Origin: Flavobacterium beibuense
GTDB taxonomy: Bacteria > Bacteroidota > Bacteroidia > Flavobacteriales > Flavobacteriaceae
Direction of reading: 5' to 3'
Length of the DNA stretch: 64,000 nt
Assembly (NCBI RefSeq): GCF_004151245.1
Contig: NZ_JUIW01000002.1
Coordinates: 62,001 to 126,000, forward strand
Shown piece by piece: positions 1 through 7,509 of this stretch. The notes below the pieces were generated by a model. The model was given only the letters and a program-made list of their open reading frames with translations, had not been told where the DNA came from and did no database searches. How positions within the stretch are numbered: the stretch's first letter is position 1; the number at the start of each line of letters is the position of its first letter. The position numbers and the translations under genes are program-made.

Positions 1-178
1 CTTTTACCCTAAAGTACGCTACATTATGTTTTATAAATTCAAATCTGGCCTTCTTTGGTGCCGATATGTACTGACTACACTTTATTAAAATATCTCGTTC
101 CTTTTTTACCTTGGCTAATTCCTTTTTAAGTAATTTAAATTCTTTTTGTGTTTTAAGCTTTGCACTTTTCCTTTCCAT
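1..178 (-). mobile_element. IS3-family-like transposase remnant, cut by window edge
   Basis: Reading the minus strand from an ATG at 178 gives 59 codons open to the window edge. The start is a charged leucine-heptad segment (LKKELAKVKKERDIL), as in the leucine zipper at the end of IS3-family OrfA. It is followed by RFEFIKHN, which resembles the first residues of IS3-family OrfB. The two halves are in one frame, whereas most IS3 elements need a -1 shift between them. A stop lies just upstream of the ATG, so the normal OrfA N-terminus is missing and this looks like a decayed copy. The family call is inference from a short stretch; the rest lies outside the window. Confidence 0.45.
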
Positions 179-305
179 TTTGATTTTTTAACGCCTCAAA
201 GTTCCCTTACTTTCTCTTTGTGTCCACTTTATGGTATGAAGACCAGTGTCTCTGTGTGCCATTATTTCGCCAAAAAAAGGTCCCGGAGGACAACTTTTAG
301 AGCGA

Positions 306-325
306 GGTACAAATGGGGTACAAAT
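306..325. repeat. 9-bp direct repeat GGTACAAAT, two copies
   Basis: GGTACAAAT occurs at 306-314 and again at 317-325, two bases apart (11-bp period, about one helical turn). It lies between the transposase remnant and the 3' end of mnmE. Closely spaced repeats like this can be arm-type or core sites for a tyrosine recombinase; that reading is inference. Confidence 0.4.
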
Positions 326-369
326 TAGAGCCAAACATCACCAAATAAAGATAAAGTGGCTAAAAATGA

Positions 370-412
370 AAAACCAGTTAAATTGCTGTTTTATAACAAT
401 TTAACTGGTTTT
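370..412. terminator. Strong hairpin terminator downstream of mnmE
   Basis: A perfect 16-bp stem, AAAACCAGTTAAATTG at 370-385 with its complement at 397-412, and an 11-nt loop. On the minus strand it is followed by a T-rich tail, as expected for the end of the mnmE transcript. The symmetric A/T ends could also let it stop transcription from the other side. Confidence 0.75.
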
Positions 413-420
413 GTTTGTGT

Positions 421-440
421 TGTTTTGCGATGTTTTGCGG
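421..440. repeat. 10-bp tandem repeat next to mnmE stop
   Basis: TGTTTTGCGA at 421-430 is followed directly by TGTTTTGCGG at 431-440, immediately before the mnmE stop codon on the minus strand. It could be a duplicated piece of an integration site or simple slippage. Confidence 0.4.
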
Positions 441-443
441 CTG

Positions 444-1841
444 CTATTTTCCGATGCAGAAATTAGCAAATATGTTTCCTAAAAGCTCGTCGTTTGTAAC
501 CTGACCTGTTATTTCTCCAAAGAAATAAAGTGCCTGTCTAATGTCGATAGCCATAAGGTCTGCCGAAATACCTGAACGTAGCCCAAACTGTACTTTTTGT
601 ATTTCTTCTAATGCCTTTAATAACGAATCATAGTGTCTTGTATTAGTTACTATGGTTTCGTTATTGCGAAGGGCTCCTGTATTTACAAATGATAAAAGTT
701 TTTCTTTCAGTTCCTCAACACCTGTGTTTTCTTTTGCAGAAAGCAGGTAAAGCTCAGGGATTGCCTTTATAATTTCTGATTTTTGAATATCAGTAAGTTT
801 GTCTGCTTTATTACCTAATACTACCAGAGGCTTTAGAGGGAATTGATTTTTAATTTTTTCAATCTCTATTTTCAGGCGTTTCATCTGAGCTTCTTCACTA
901 GCGAGTTGAGAGCTGTCTACCAAATAGATAACAACCTGAGCCTGTTCTATTTTCTCAAAAGTCTTTTTAATACCAATGCTTTCAACCACATCCTGTGTTT
1001 CCCTTATACCGGCAGTATCTATAAAACGGAAGCCGATACCATTTATAACCAATTCGTCTTCAATAGTATCACGGGTTGTCCCTGCAATGTCCGACACGAT
1101 AGCACGCTCTTCATTAAGTAATGCATTTAAAAGTGTAGATTTACCTACATTCGGTTCCCCTACAATAGCTACAGGTATACCGTTTTTAATTACATTACCC
1201 ACGGCAAAAGAGTCTATAAGTCTTTTAAGAACAAATTCTATCCTGTCTAAAAGATCATGGAATTGAGTCCTGTCTGCAAATTCAACATCTTCTTCAGCAA
1301 AATCCAGTTCCAGTTCAATAAGTGATGCAAAATTTAAAAGCTCATCCCTAAGTTTGGCGATTTCGTTAGAAAATCCGCCACGCATCTGCTGCATGGCAAT
1401 TTGGTGAGAAGCTTCATTATCACTGGCTATTAGGTCGGCCACAGCCTCCGCTTGAGATAAGTCTAATTTACCATTTAGAAATGCCCTCAGGGTAAATTCT
1501 CCGGCATTTGCCATTCGGCATCCCTTACGGAGCATAAGCTGTATAATTTGCTGTTGGATATAAGTAGAACCATGACATGATATTTCAACAGTATTTTCTC
1601 CCGTATAAGAATTAGGCCCTTTAAAAACCGAAAGCAATACCTGATCGTATATCCTGTTGTCTTCGGCAATATGTCCTAAGTGAATGGTATGTGTTTTTTG
1701 CTTAGTGATATCCTTGCCAGAAACAGAACGGAAAACCTTTGAAGCAATGGTTATAGCATCGTTTCCGGAAAGTCGTATAATGGCAATGGCTCCCGCGCCT
1801 GACGGAGTTGCAAGGGCAACAATGGTATCCTGAGAAATCAT
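444..1841 (-). CDS. mnmE: tRNA modification GTPase MnmE
   Basis: MnmE works with MnmG to modify uridine 34 of certain tRNAs to the 5-carboxymethylaminomethyl or 5-aminomethyl form, using a folate-derived one-carbon unit. The 465-residue protein has the N-terminal folate-binding region, a helical domain and an inserted Ras-like G domain: P-loop GEPNVGKST near residue 229, a G3 motif in FIDTAG and NKAD as G4. It ends in the family's CIGK tail, whose Cys is needed for activity. The ATG at 1841 is chosen over a TTG six bases upstream because it gives the standard MISQDTIVA start. It is transcribed alone, with a TATCTTTG box upstream and a hairpin downstream. The 3' end of this gene is a known landing site for genomic islands in other bacteria. 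Confidence 0.97.
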   Translation of the reverse strand: MISQDTIVALATPSGAGAIAIIRLSGNDAITIASKVFRSVSGKDITKQKTHTIHLGHIAEDNRIYDQVLLSVFKGPNSYTGENTVEISCHGSTYIQQQIIQLMLRKGCRMANAGEFTLRAFLNGKLDLSQAEAVADLIASDNEASHQIAMQQMRGGFSNEIAKLRDELLNFASLIELELDFAEEDVEFADRTQFHDLLDRIEFVLKRLIDSFAVGNVIKNGIPVAIVGEPNVGKSTLLNALLNEERAIVSDIAGTTRDTIEDELVINGIGFRFIDTAGIRETQDVVESIGIKKTFEKIEQAQVVIYLVDSSQLASEEAQMKRLKIEIEKIKNQFPLKPLVVLGNKADKLTDIQKSEIIKAIPELYLLSAKENTGVEELKEKLLSFVNTGALRNNETIVTNTRHYDSLLKALEEIQKVQFGLRSGISADLMAIDIRQALYFFGEITGQVTNDELLGNIFANFCIGK

Positions 1842-1858
1842 AAACAAAAAATTTTATG

Positions 1859-1866
1859 CAAAGATA
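1859..1866 (-). promoter_or_regulatory. Probable mnmE promoter -7 box
   Basis: On the minus strand these bases read TATCTTTG, an exact match to the Bacteroidota -7 consensus TAnnTTTG, about 17 bases before the mnmE ATG. No clear -33 TTG is seen at the usual distance. Confidence 0.5.
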
Positions 1867-1956
1867 GTATTAAAACAAACAACTGCATTATTTTACCATT
1901 CATCGCAAGAAAAGAGTCAATTATCTAAAAAATGACTTTCTATAATTAAGTATCAA

Positions 1957-1964
1957 TACATTTG
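1957..1964 (+). promoter_or_regulatory. Probable promoter -7 box for the LVIVD lipoprotein gene
   Basis: TACATTTG matches the Bacteroidota TAnnTTTG box and lies 36 bases before the ATG at 2001. An ACTTTC near 1935 is only a weak -33 match. Confidence 0.45.
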
Positions 1965-2000
1965 TATCATAATTTATAATAAACCCCACAAACAACTAAG

Positions 2001-3644
2001 ATGAAGATTAATTTTATGCGTTTCGGCGCACTTTTAGGAGCAGTTCTTTTAATGATTTCGTGTAATAATGATGATGACACTATCAACAATAATAATGTTC
2101 AGGAAAAAATCATTTTAAATACAGATTCTTCCACATTAAACAATCGAATCAAATTTGACAATTCAGGAGTTTTAGATATTAATCTTCCATTTGCCGGGAG
2201 GGATAATGATCCTGTAGCCGGTAATTTCCCTTTAGAACTTGTAGCAGAAATTAATCCTCCTGTATATCAGGGATTAACACTTAAGGCGACTCACGTAGCC
2301 ATTAACGGTAATTATGCTTATGTATCTTATAACATGCAGGGTGAAGCTTATGCAGGAGCAATAGACGTAATAGATATTACAAACCCTAACGTGCCACAGC
2401 TTGTTATGCAGGCTATATTGCCTAATACAGATGTGAGTTCGGTAAGTTATGATAACGGGGTATTATATATAGCAGGTGCTGCCAGTATTGATGCATACCA
2501 AGATTTAGATTCTCCTGCTTTTGTAGCAGCAATGACACTTTCTAACGGATTATTGACTACAAATTATACTCAAACTACACTGACAGGAAATGTAGGAACA
2601 TCTGTAACGTCATCAGGAAATAAATACTTTGCAGTATCTGGTGATAACGGAGAGCTGACTCAGCTAAATAAATCTACTCATCAGGTAGAAATGGCTATTC
2701 CTGTAAGCGATTTAAGAGCTGTAGCTTATAACAGCAATAAAGTAGTAATCCTTAGCGGTACTCAGGGGATTAAGGTTTATAACGCAAATAATCTTAACCA
2801 GCAAAATACATTTGCAACTTCTCAGGATGTTGCAGATGCTAAAAGAACTATCGATTTTCTTAGTAATAACTCATTGTTAGTTTCTGAAGGTTATAACGGA
2901 CTTGGGGTTTATAACATGAACTCAGGTAATAAAACACAAACGGTTACTGTACCAACATCTGTTGAGGGTGTAGATCCGTCTGATATAACTACTAATGCAG
3001 TATCAGTTAATGACGACAAAGTTTATATATCAAATGGTGGTGCAGGTCTTTATATCTATCAAAACGGTAGCGGAAACCAGGGACTAGATATTATGGGTTC
3101 TATAAACCTTGGCAGTTCTTGTAATTATGTTATCAGTAAAGACAAATATATTTTTGCAGCTATGGGTAACGGCGGACTTAAAATTGTTCATATCCTGTCT
3201 AATGTACAAACTATAGACTGTACTGACTTCCCTACCTATAATGGTTCTGCATGGTTAAATGTGAACTCTAACCAAACTAAAGAATATCAGGGTTCGGCTT
3301 CAATACAGGGCGCTAACATCAATTCTAACTCTAACCTTACCTTCTGTGGTTCGCTTGCAGTTTCTCAGGGACTTAATGTAAACAGTAACGGTACTTTTTA
3401 TATGAAAGGTTCTTTGGCACAAGGTCAGGCTAACAACCCTTGGTTATCGCTTAACGTAAACAGTAATGCAGTATTTAGGGTAGAAGGTAGTGTGGTTATA
3501 TATGGTAACCTTGTTTTAAACAGTAATTCTACTATAGAGTTTGTAGGCTCAGGCTCATCAATAACCATATATGGTAACGTTACAAAAGGAAGCAATGTAA
3601 CAATTACAGGTACTTATACAGATACATTTAATAAGCTAAACTAG
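2001..3644 (+). CDS. LVIVD-repeat lipoprotein with Asn/Ser-rich C-terminal repeats
   Basis: A 547-residue exported lipoprotein. The first 21 residues are a signal peptide with lipobox LMIS-C, followed by an Asp/Asn-rich linker, so it is probably anchored in the outer membrane. Residues of about 75-400 carry LVIVD-type beta-propeller repeats (for example AIDVIDITNPNVPQLV), a fold common in Bacteroidota surface proteins. From about residue 415 to the end, short strands repeat around NVNSN/LNSNS motifs roughly every 20-25 residues, suggesting a small beta-helix fused to the propeller. It has its own promoter and terminator. Its ligand is unknown; a surface-binding or adhesion role is inference. 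Confidence 0.8.
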   Translation: MKINFMRFGALLGAVLLMISCNNDDDTINNNNVQEKIILNTDSSTLNNRIKFDNSGVLDINLPFAGRDNDPVAGNFPLELVAEINPPVYQGLTLKATHVAINGNYAYVSYNMQGEAYAGAIDVIDITNPNVPQLVMQAILPNTDVSSVSYDNGVLYIAGAASIDAYQDLDSPAFVAAMTLSNGLLTTNYTQTTLTGNVGTSVTSSGNKYFAVSGDNGELTQLNKSTHQVEMAIPVSDLRAVAYNSNKVVILSGTQGIKVYNANNLNQQNTFATSQDVADAKRTIDFLSNNSLLVSEGYNGLGVYNMNSGNKTQTVTVPTSVEGVDPSDITTNAVSVNDDKVYISNGGAGLYIYQNGSGNQGLDIMGSINLGSSCNYVISKDKYIFAAMGNGGLKIVHILSNVQTIDCTDFPTYNGSAWLNVNSNQTKEYQGSASIQGANINSNSNLTFCGSLAVSQGLNVNSNGTFYMKGSLAQGQANNPWLSLNVNSNAVFRVEGSVVIYGNLVLNSNSTIEFVGSGSSITIYGNVTKGSNVTITGTYTDTFNKLN

Positions 3645-3672
3645 AAATACAAAAACGACACAAATTATTTTG

Positions 3673-3696
3673 CCGGCTTTAAGCCGGTTTTTTTTT
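3673..3696 (+). terminator. Intrinsic terminator after the LVIVD lipoprotein gene
   Basis: CCGGCTT/AAGCCGG stem at 3673-3687 with almost no loop, followed by nine Ts. Confidence 0.85.
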
Positions 3697-3785
3697 AACA
3701 AAAACCTTACAAACAACCCTGATAAATATCATAATTTAGGTGTGTAAATTTTGTAACTTTACAGGAATCAACACTAAACTAAATT

Positions 3786-4631
3786 ATGAAGCGTATTCTT
3801 TTTCCTACGGACTTTTCTCATGCCGCAAAAGCAGCTTATGTATATGCACTGCGCTTTGCCGACAGTTTTAATGCCGAGCTCATTATACTCCATGTTTATG
3901 ATCTTCCTATTGTAGATACTCCGCCTATGCCGGAAATGACCAAAGAGATTTTTGATATTGTAGAGATGAATCAGTTCGAAAGCTTTAGGGAAGAACTCCC
4001 TGAGCTTCATAGAATAGCAGAGAGCAAAGGACTAGGCCATGTAAAAATGAGAAATGTCCTGCTTTATGGAGATCTTGTTTATAATATCAACAAAGTTTGT
4101 AAGGATGAAGCAGCCGATTTTATAATAATGGGTACTAAAGGTGCCAGCGGATTAAAAGAAACGTTTATAGGGTCTACCACTGCATCTGTAATGTCTAATA
4201 CGGAAGTACCTGTGCTAGCGGTGCCTGAAGAAGCCGAATTTCATCATCAGATAAAAAATATAGCTTTTACCACACAGTATAAGGAAAAAGATAACGATGC
4301 CCTTAGACAGGCACTTGAAATAGCCAACAGGTTTAATGCTACGGTTCAATGCCTTTACATTAAGAATCCTGATGATCCTTCTGATATAGATGAACGTATT
4401 GCAGAATGGAAACTGTATTACAGGGATGAAAATATTGATTTCTTTAATATAGCTGGAGATCACATAGAGCAGACTATACTTGATTTTATTGAGAGTCAGC
4501 ATGTGGATATGCTTGTTATGCGCAAGCACAAGAGAAACTTTTTTGAAAGGCTTTTCCACAGTAGCCTGACCAAAAAAATGGCCTATCATACAAAGGTACC
4601 TTTGCTGGTTTTTAAGGAACAGGAAAAATAA
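3786..4631 (+). CDS. Tandem universal stress protein (UspA family)
   Basis: A cytoplasmic stress protein of 281 residues made of two Usp domains (about 1-142 and 147-281). The first domain begins KRILFPTDFS and ends with the ATP-binding pattern G-2x-G-9x-G-S/T, seen as Gly116, Gly119 and Gly129-Ser. The second domain has a weaker version around MRKHKRNFFERLFHSS, so probably only the first binds nucleotide. Double-domain Usps are typical of Bacteroidota. It stands alone between two terminators. Its client process cannot be told from sequence. Confidence 0.93.
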   Translation: MKRILFPTDFSHAAKAAYVYALRFADSFNAELIILHVYDLPIVDTPPMPEMTKEIFDIVEMNQFESFREELPELHRIAESKGLGHVKMRNVLLYGDLVYNINKVCKDEAADFIIMGTKGASGLKETFIGSTTASVMSNTEVPVLAVPEEAEFHHQIKNIAFTTQYKEKDNDALRQALEIANRFNATVQCLYIKNPDDPSDIDERIAEWKLYYRDENIDFFNIAGDHIEQTILDFIESQHVDMLVMRKHKRNFFERLFHSSLTKKMAYHTKVPLLVFKEQEK

Positions 4632-4638
4632 TATATTA

Positions 4639-4661
4639 TCCCGCTTTTGGCGGGATTTTTT
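4639..4661 (+). terminator. Intrinsic terminator after usp gene
   Basis: TCCCGC at 4639-4644 pairs with GCGGGA at 4650-4655, followed by TTTTTT. Confidence 0.85.
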
Positions 4662-4671
4662 ATGCCTTTAT

Positions 4672-4679
4672 TATATTTG
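4672..4679 (+). promoter_or_regulatory. Probable -7 box for the MutS-like gene
   Basis: TATATTTG, a perfect TAnnTTTG match, ends 18 bases before the ATG at 4698. It supports that start over the upstream ATG (4662) and TTG (4647), which sit inside the preceding terminator. Confidence 0.55.
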
Positions 4680-4697
4680 CCACTTAACCGTACTATA

Positions 4698-6473
4698 ATG
4701 GACTTTTACACATCACGCCTTTCTCAATTTACTCAGGAACTCGAACTTTTAAAAAAACGCTATAATACCATAAGTCTGTTAAGGCTTATTGCTGTTGTAT
4801 GTTTTATATTTTTTGGCTGGCAAGCTATAAAAAACAGTTGGGATATGCTGTTTAACCTTAGCAGTATGTTTATATGTGCCGTTGCTTTTATAATACTGAT
4901 GAGAAAACATTCACAGGTAGCTAAAGCAAAAACCAGGGCAATTGCATTGGTAGAAATCAATAAAAATGAAATAGCTTATTTAAAACGTGAGGCAATTCCA
5001 TTTCCTGACGGAGGTGAGTTTGTAGATTTTCATCATACCTATTCCTACGATCTGGATATGTTTGGCAACAAATCATTGTTTCATAATATAAACCGTACGG
5101 AAACCTACAGAGGTAAAGTAAAATTAGCCTCTATGCTTTTAAAAGTTCTGCCACAGCAAGAAATACTTCAAAATCAGGAAGCTATAAAAGAGCTTGCCGA
5201 TAAGGCAGAGTGGAGGCAGGAAATAAGAGCTTTAGGTAAAGTTAATAAGGATAGCAATATTTTATATAAAAAACTAACCGACTGGAGTAAAAAAGGGCTG
5301 TATGAAATTCCGAAATGGACAATGTTACTTGCTTATGTATTGCCAATATTATTAGCAGCCTGCTTATTAGGATACATATTTGTAAGGGAAGAAAAATTGC
5401 TGAGCTATGCAGGCTATCTTTTTATTTTCAATCTTGGTTTTCTTTCGTCCCGATCTAAATTAATTAAAGCAGAAATAGCTGATACTACAGAACTTCATGA
5501 GATTATTTATAATTACAGCCTTATAATAGAACAGATAGAGAACGAAACTTTTAAAAGTGAAAAGTTACAACAATTACAAAAAAAGCTTTTACTGAATAAT
5601 CATAAGGCGGGAGAGCAGATAAAAGTACTTTCTGAACTTTTTTCAAGAATGGATACGGTTAATAACCTCTTTGTGATGATTGCTTTTAACGGAGGCTTCC
5701 TTTTCCACCTGCATACGCTTAATTCGCTTTTAAAATGGAAAAAACAGCATGCAGATGCAGTTTCAGAATGGCTTGAGGTAATTGCGGAGGCAGAGGCATT
5801 AAGCAGTATTGCCAATCTGTATTACAATAACCGCGATTTTGTATTCCCGCAGCTTAATAATGAATATAAAATATCCTTTACTAATGTTGCCCATCCGTTG
5901 CTTAATGCACAGACAAGGGTAGGTAATGATGTTGATTTTGATCCGAAATTCATGATCCTTACTGGTTCTAATATGTCAGGCAAGAGTACGTTTTTAAGAA
6001 GTTTAGGGGTAAATATGGTGTTGGCAGGTATTGGTGCTCCTGTTTGTGCGGCACAGGCTAATATACATCCGCTGCCGGTATTGGTTTCGATGAGGCTTTC
6101 GGATTCGTTGTCTGACAGTGAATCGTACTTCTATGCCGAAATAAAGCGTTTAAAACAGATTATGGACAGTCTGGAACAGGAAAAGGCATTTGTGTTACTG
6201 GATGAAATACTTCGTGGTACGAACTCTGACGATAAGCGTACCGGAACCATAGAAGTGGTTAAGAAAATGGTTGCCCGTAAAGCTATTGGTGCTATTGCAA
6301 CCCACGATGTAGAGGTTTGTAATACCACTTTTGAATATCCCGAAGATTTGAGGAATAATTGCTTTGAGGCACAGATTATTAATAACGACCTGCATTTTGA
6401 TTATACATTAAGGGAAGGTATTTGTAAAAACAAAAGTGCGACTTTCCTTATGGAAAAAATGGGTGTTATATAA
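4698..6473 (+). CDS. Membrane-anchored MutS-family ATPase
   Basis: A 591-residue relative of MutS that lacks the mismatch-reading N-terminal domain. The N-terminus has two hydrophobic segments (about residues 25-65) and another pair near 205-250, so it is likely held in the membrane. The C-terminal third is a MutS ATPase: Walker A TGSNMSGKST near residues 422-431, Walker B LLDEILRGTNSDD near 500 and the ATHD motif near 535. The central region matches the lever and clamp helices. Such proteins are common in Bacteroidota and are often named MutS, but they do not replace mismatch repair MutS. Function is unknown. The start is set by the TATATTTG box just upstream. Confidence 0.85.
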   Translation: MDFYTSRLSQFTQELELLKKRYNTISLLRLIAVVCFIFFGWQAIKNSWDMLFNLSSMFICAVAFIILMRKHSQVAKAKTRAIALVEINKNEIAYLKREAIPFPDGGEFVDFHHTYSYDLDMFGNKSLFHNINRTETYRGKVKLASMLLKVLPQQEILQNQEAIKELADKAEWRQEIRALGKVNKDSNILYKKLTDWSKKGLYEIPKWTMLLAYVLPILLAACLLGYIFVREEKLLSYAGYLFIFNLGFLSSRSKLIKAEIADTTELHEIIYNYSLIIEQIENETFKSEKLQQLQKKLLLNNHKAGEQIKVLSELFSRMDTVNNLFVMIAFNGGFLFHLHTLNSLLKWKKQHADAVSEWLEVIAEAEALSSIANLYYNNRDFVFPQLNNEYKISFTNVAHPLLNAQTRVGNDVDFDPKFMILTGSNMSGKSTFLRSLGVNMVLAGIGAPVCAAQANIHPLPVLVSMRLSDSLSDSESYFYAEIKRLKQIMDSLEQEKAFVLLDEILRGTNSDDKRTGTIEVVKKMVARKAIGAIATHDVEVCNTTFEYPEDLRNNCFEAQIINNDLHFDYTLREGICKNKSATFLMEKMGVI

Positions 6474-6583
6474 ATAGCCTTTGGTTTAACTTTTATTAAC
6501 AGCTAAATATTTCTTAATGAGGGAAATGCTTTTTTTTTGGTTAGTAACTTTATGTTATTATTAATTCAAAACAATAAAAAGTT

Positions 6584-7432
6584 ATGCCATTTATTACAAC
6601 AAATTCTGTTAGTTTATCCGGAAGTTCAGAAGAAGTAAAGATATTTTATCAGGATATCGGTAGGGGCAAACCGGTAGTTTTAATTCACGGTTGGCCGCTT
6701 AATCATGCCATGTGGGAATACCAGCTTAACGAGCTTCCTAAACATAATATAAGAGTTATAGCTTACGACAGGAGAGGTTTTGGTATGTCGTCACGCCCTT
6801 GGGAAGGTTATGACTACGATACCTTTGCTTCCGATCTTAAAGCACTTATAGAAGAACTAGAGCTTACCGATGTGACTCTTGTAGGTTTTTCAATGGGAGG
6901 CGGGGAAGTAGCCCGTTACCTTTCTAAATACAATGAGGACGGAAGAGTTACAAAAGCAGCTCTTATAAGCGCCGTAACGCCTTATTTATTGCTTACGGAT
7001 GATAATCCTACAGGAGTGAATCAAAGTACGTTTGATGCTATTCATAATCAGTTAGAGCAGGACAGGGCATATTTTCTGGCAGGTTTTGGTAAAACTTTCT
7101 TTGGGGTTCATTTGTTTAGCCATCCTGTTAGTGACGACCATTTACAGCACACACTTAATATGGCAATGAATTCTGCCGGATATGCGACCATCAAATCAAT
7201 GCAGGCATGGTCTACAACCGATTTCAGGAGAGATTTACCTAAAATTAAAATTCCTTTACTGATAATTCACGGTAAGGCTGATGAAACGGTGCCTATTGGT
7301 GGTTCTGCGGATGAAACAGCCAAATATGTACCACACAGTCAATACATAGTATATGACGATGCTCCTCACGGGCTATTCTATACACACAGGGAAAAATTTA
7401 ATGAGGATATTATAAACTTCATCAATTCATAA
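6584..7432 (+). CDS. Alpha/beta-fold hydrolase (non-heme haloperoxidase-like)
   Basis: A 282-residue hydrolase of the group often annotated as cofactor-free chloroperoxidase. It shows the oxyanion HGWPLNHAMW near residue 35, the nucleophile elbow GFSMGG near 101-106 (Ser nucleophile), an acid in HGKADETVP near 233, and the catalytic His in APHGLFYTH near 266. No signal peptide, so cytoplasmic. It is a single-gene unit. The physiological substrate, probably an ester or lactone, cannot be read from sequence, and the peroxidase name reflects only an in vitro side activity of relatives. Confidence 0.9.
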   Translation: MPFITTNSVSLSGSSEEVKIFYQDIGRGKPVVLIHGWPLNHAMWEYQLNELPKHNIRVIAYDRRGFGMSSRPWEGYDYDTFASDLKALIEELELTDVTLVGFSMGGGEVARYLSKYNEDGRVTKAALISAVTPYLLLTDDNPTGVNQSTFDAIHNQLEQDRAYFLAGFGKTFFGVHLFSHPVSDDHLQHTLNMAMNSAGYATIKSMQAWSTTDFRRDLPKIKIPLLIIHGKADETVPIGGSADETAKYVPHSQYIVYDDAPHGLFYTHREKFNEDIINFINS

Positions 7433-7478
7433 AATATTTATAAAATAGATTTTATGTTAAAAATATTCTTAATTTTTT

Positions 7479-7486
7479 TATATTCG
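7479..7486 (+). promoter_or_regulatory. Possible -7 box of the orphan nuclease gene
   Basis: TATATTCG differs by one base from TAnnTTTG and lies 24 bases upstream of the ATG at 7510. Confidence 0.35.
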
Positions 7487-7509
7487 TAAGGAATTAAACG
7501 CCTTACGTT

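Noticed and set aside
146..328. 60-codon plus-strand ORF at the left edge
   Set aside because: It is a mixed Cys/Ser/Phe-rich translation without domain features and lies opposite the transposase remnant.
976..1266. Plus-strand ORFs opposite mnmE
   Set aside because: They are antisense shadows of a highly conserved gene, with no features of their own.
4647..4697. Longer MutS-like start (TTG 4647 or ATG 4662)
   Set aside because: Both lie in the hairpin or T-run of the preceding terminator and upstream of the TATATTTG box.
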